From Hodarchaeum sp048939725 (lineage in GTDB: Archaea; Asgardarchaeota; Heimdallarchaeia; Hodarchaeales; Hodarchaeaceae), in the NCBI GenBank assembly GCA_048939725.1, contig JBHLPG010000226.1:1-6522 (forward strand): a DNA stretch of 6,522 bases. The letters are read 5' to 3'. Shown here piece after piece: positions 6,378 to 6,522 of this stretch; positions within the stretch are counted from its first letter, which is position 1; each line of letters begins with the position of its first letter. The position numbers were made by a program, and so were the translations under genes. The notes beneath the pieces are model-generated. The model was not told the origin of the DNA. It saw only the letters and a list, made by a program, of their open reading frames with translations, and searched no databases.

Positions 6378-6443
6378 AATATCTGTGAATGGAGTAGTTG
6401 TAGTTTATGCCAAAATTACTGTTCAAACAATTAGACGGGAAGA

Positions 6444-6522
6444 ATGATGATCAAGAAGAAACTGAAAATTCTAATTTTGTCTTTAACGTTTGGGATTATC
6501 ATTTCACTTAATATCAGCTTAA
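6444..6522 (+). CDS. N-terminus of an exported or membrane-anchored protein, cut by the window edge
   Basis: Two adjacent ATG codons (6444 and 6447) open a frame that stays open to the last base. The 26 visible residues start MMIKKKLKILILSL and continue as a hydrophobic stretch (FGIIISLNISL), the basic-then-hydrophobic layout of a Sec signal peptide or N-terminal anchor. GGGA lies four bases before the first ATG as a weak ribosome-binding candidate, and a TATA-like element sits about 70 bases upstream. No mature domain is visible, so the function is unknown. A second frame from ATG 6407 to a stop at 6514 would give only 34 polar residues and overlaps this one; the signal peptide makes the 6444 frame the better choice. 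Confidence 0.5.
   Translation, partial: MMIKKKLKILILSLTFGIIISLNISL

Noticed and set aside
6407..6514. Plus-strand frame of 34 residues starting MPKLLFKQLDG
   Set aside because: It is short and polar and overlaps the better frame at 6444, which encodes a signal-peptide-like sequence. A GGAG 12 bases upstream is too distant to be convincing.
1..6522. tRNA, rRNA, CRISPR, insertion sequence or attachment site
   Set aside because: No cloverleaf, spaced repeats, transposase gene or terminal inverted repeats were seen on either strand.

Overview
The window most likely comes from an Asgard archaeon, although no RNA gene or universal marker is present to prove the lineage. The main support is an Arf-like small GTPase (P-loop, PTLGF switch I, GGQ switch II, NKLD, SAK) beside a large TPR protein and a TrmB-like transcription regulator, together with archaeal-style TATA elements, short U-tract terminator candidates and Shine-Dalgarno motifs of the GGTGA and GGAGG type. 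The DNA is AT-rich. The left third (PadR/HAAS genes) looks visibly less AT-rich than the TPR gene and everything to its right.

Left edge (1-168): the C-terminal end of a membrane-anchored protein, closing with one transmembrane helix and a basic tail. It is followed by a T-rich tract and a 164-base gap with a TATA box.

Left operon (333-2167, + strand): three tightly packed genes. They encode a PadR-family winged-helix regulator, a six-helix membrane protein with an N-terminal HAAS (DUF1700-like) domain, and a four-helix membrane protein whose histidines are placed as in heme-binding cytochrome b/ferric-reductase-type bundles. PadR-HAAS pairs are a known regulatory cassette. The third protein may be the membrane activity under control, but that is inference.

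Centre (2226-4520, + strand): a 764-residue cytoplasmic TPR protein with its own TATA-like element. Its C-terminal ~190 residues are not TPR, and their predicted strand/helix order resembles a longin/roadblock-type fold. It runs tail-to-tail, 11 bases apart, into the next operon.

Right operon (6287 back to 4532, - strand): a 393-residue TrmB-like regulator (N-terminal winged helix, possible second winged helix, C-terminal PLD-like ligand domain with a degenerate HxDx4D motif), followed by the Arf-like GTPase. The two genes overlap, and the GTPase ribosome binding site lies inside the regulator gene, so the pair is probably translationally coupled. An effector-like TPR/longin protein, a GTPase and a one-component regulator side by side suggest a small signalling module. 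This is the most interesting part of the window.

Right edge (6288-6522): an AT-rich divergent promoter region and the first codons of a probable exported or membrane-anchored protein that runs off the window.
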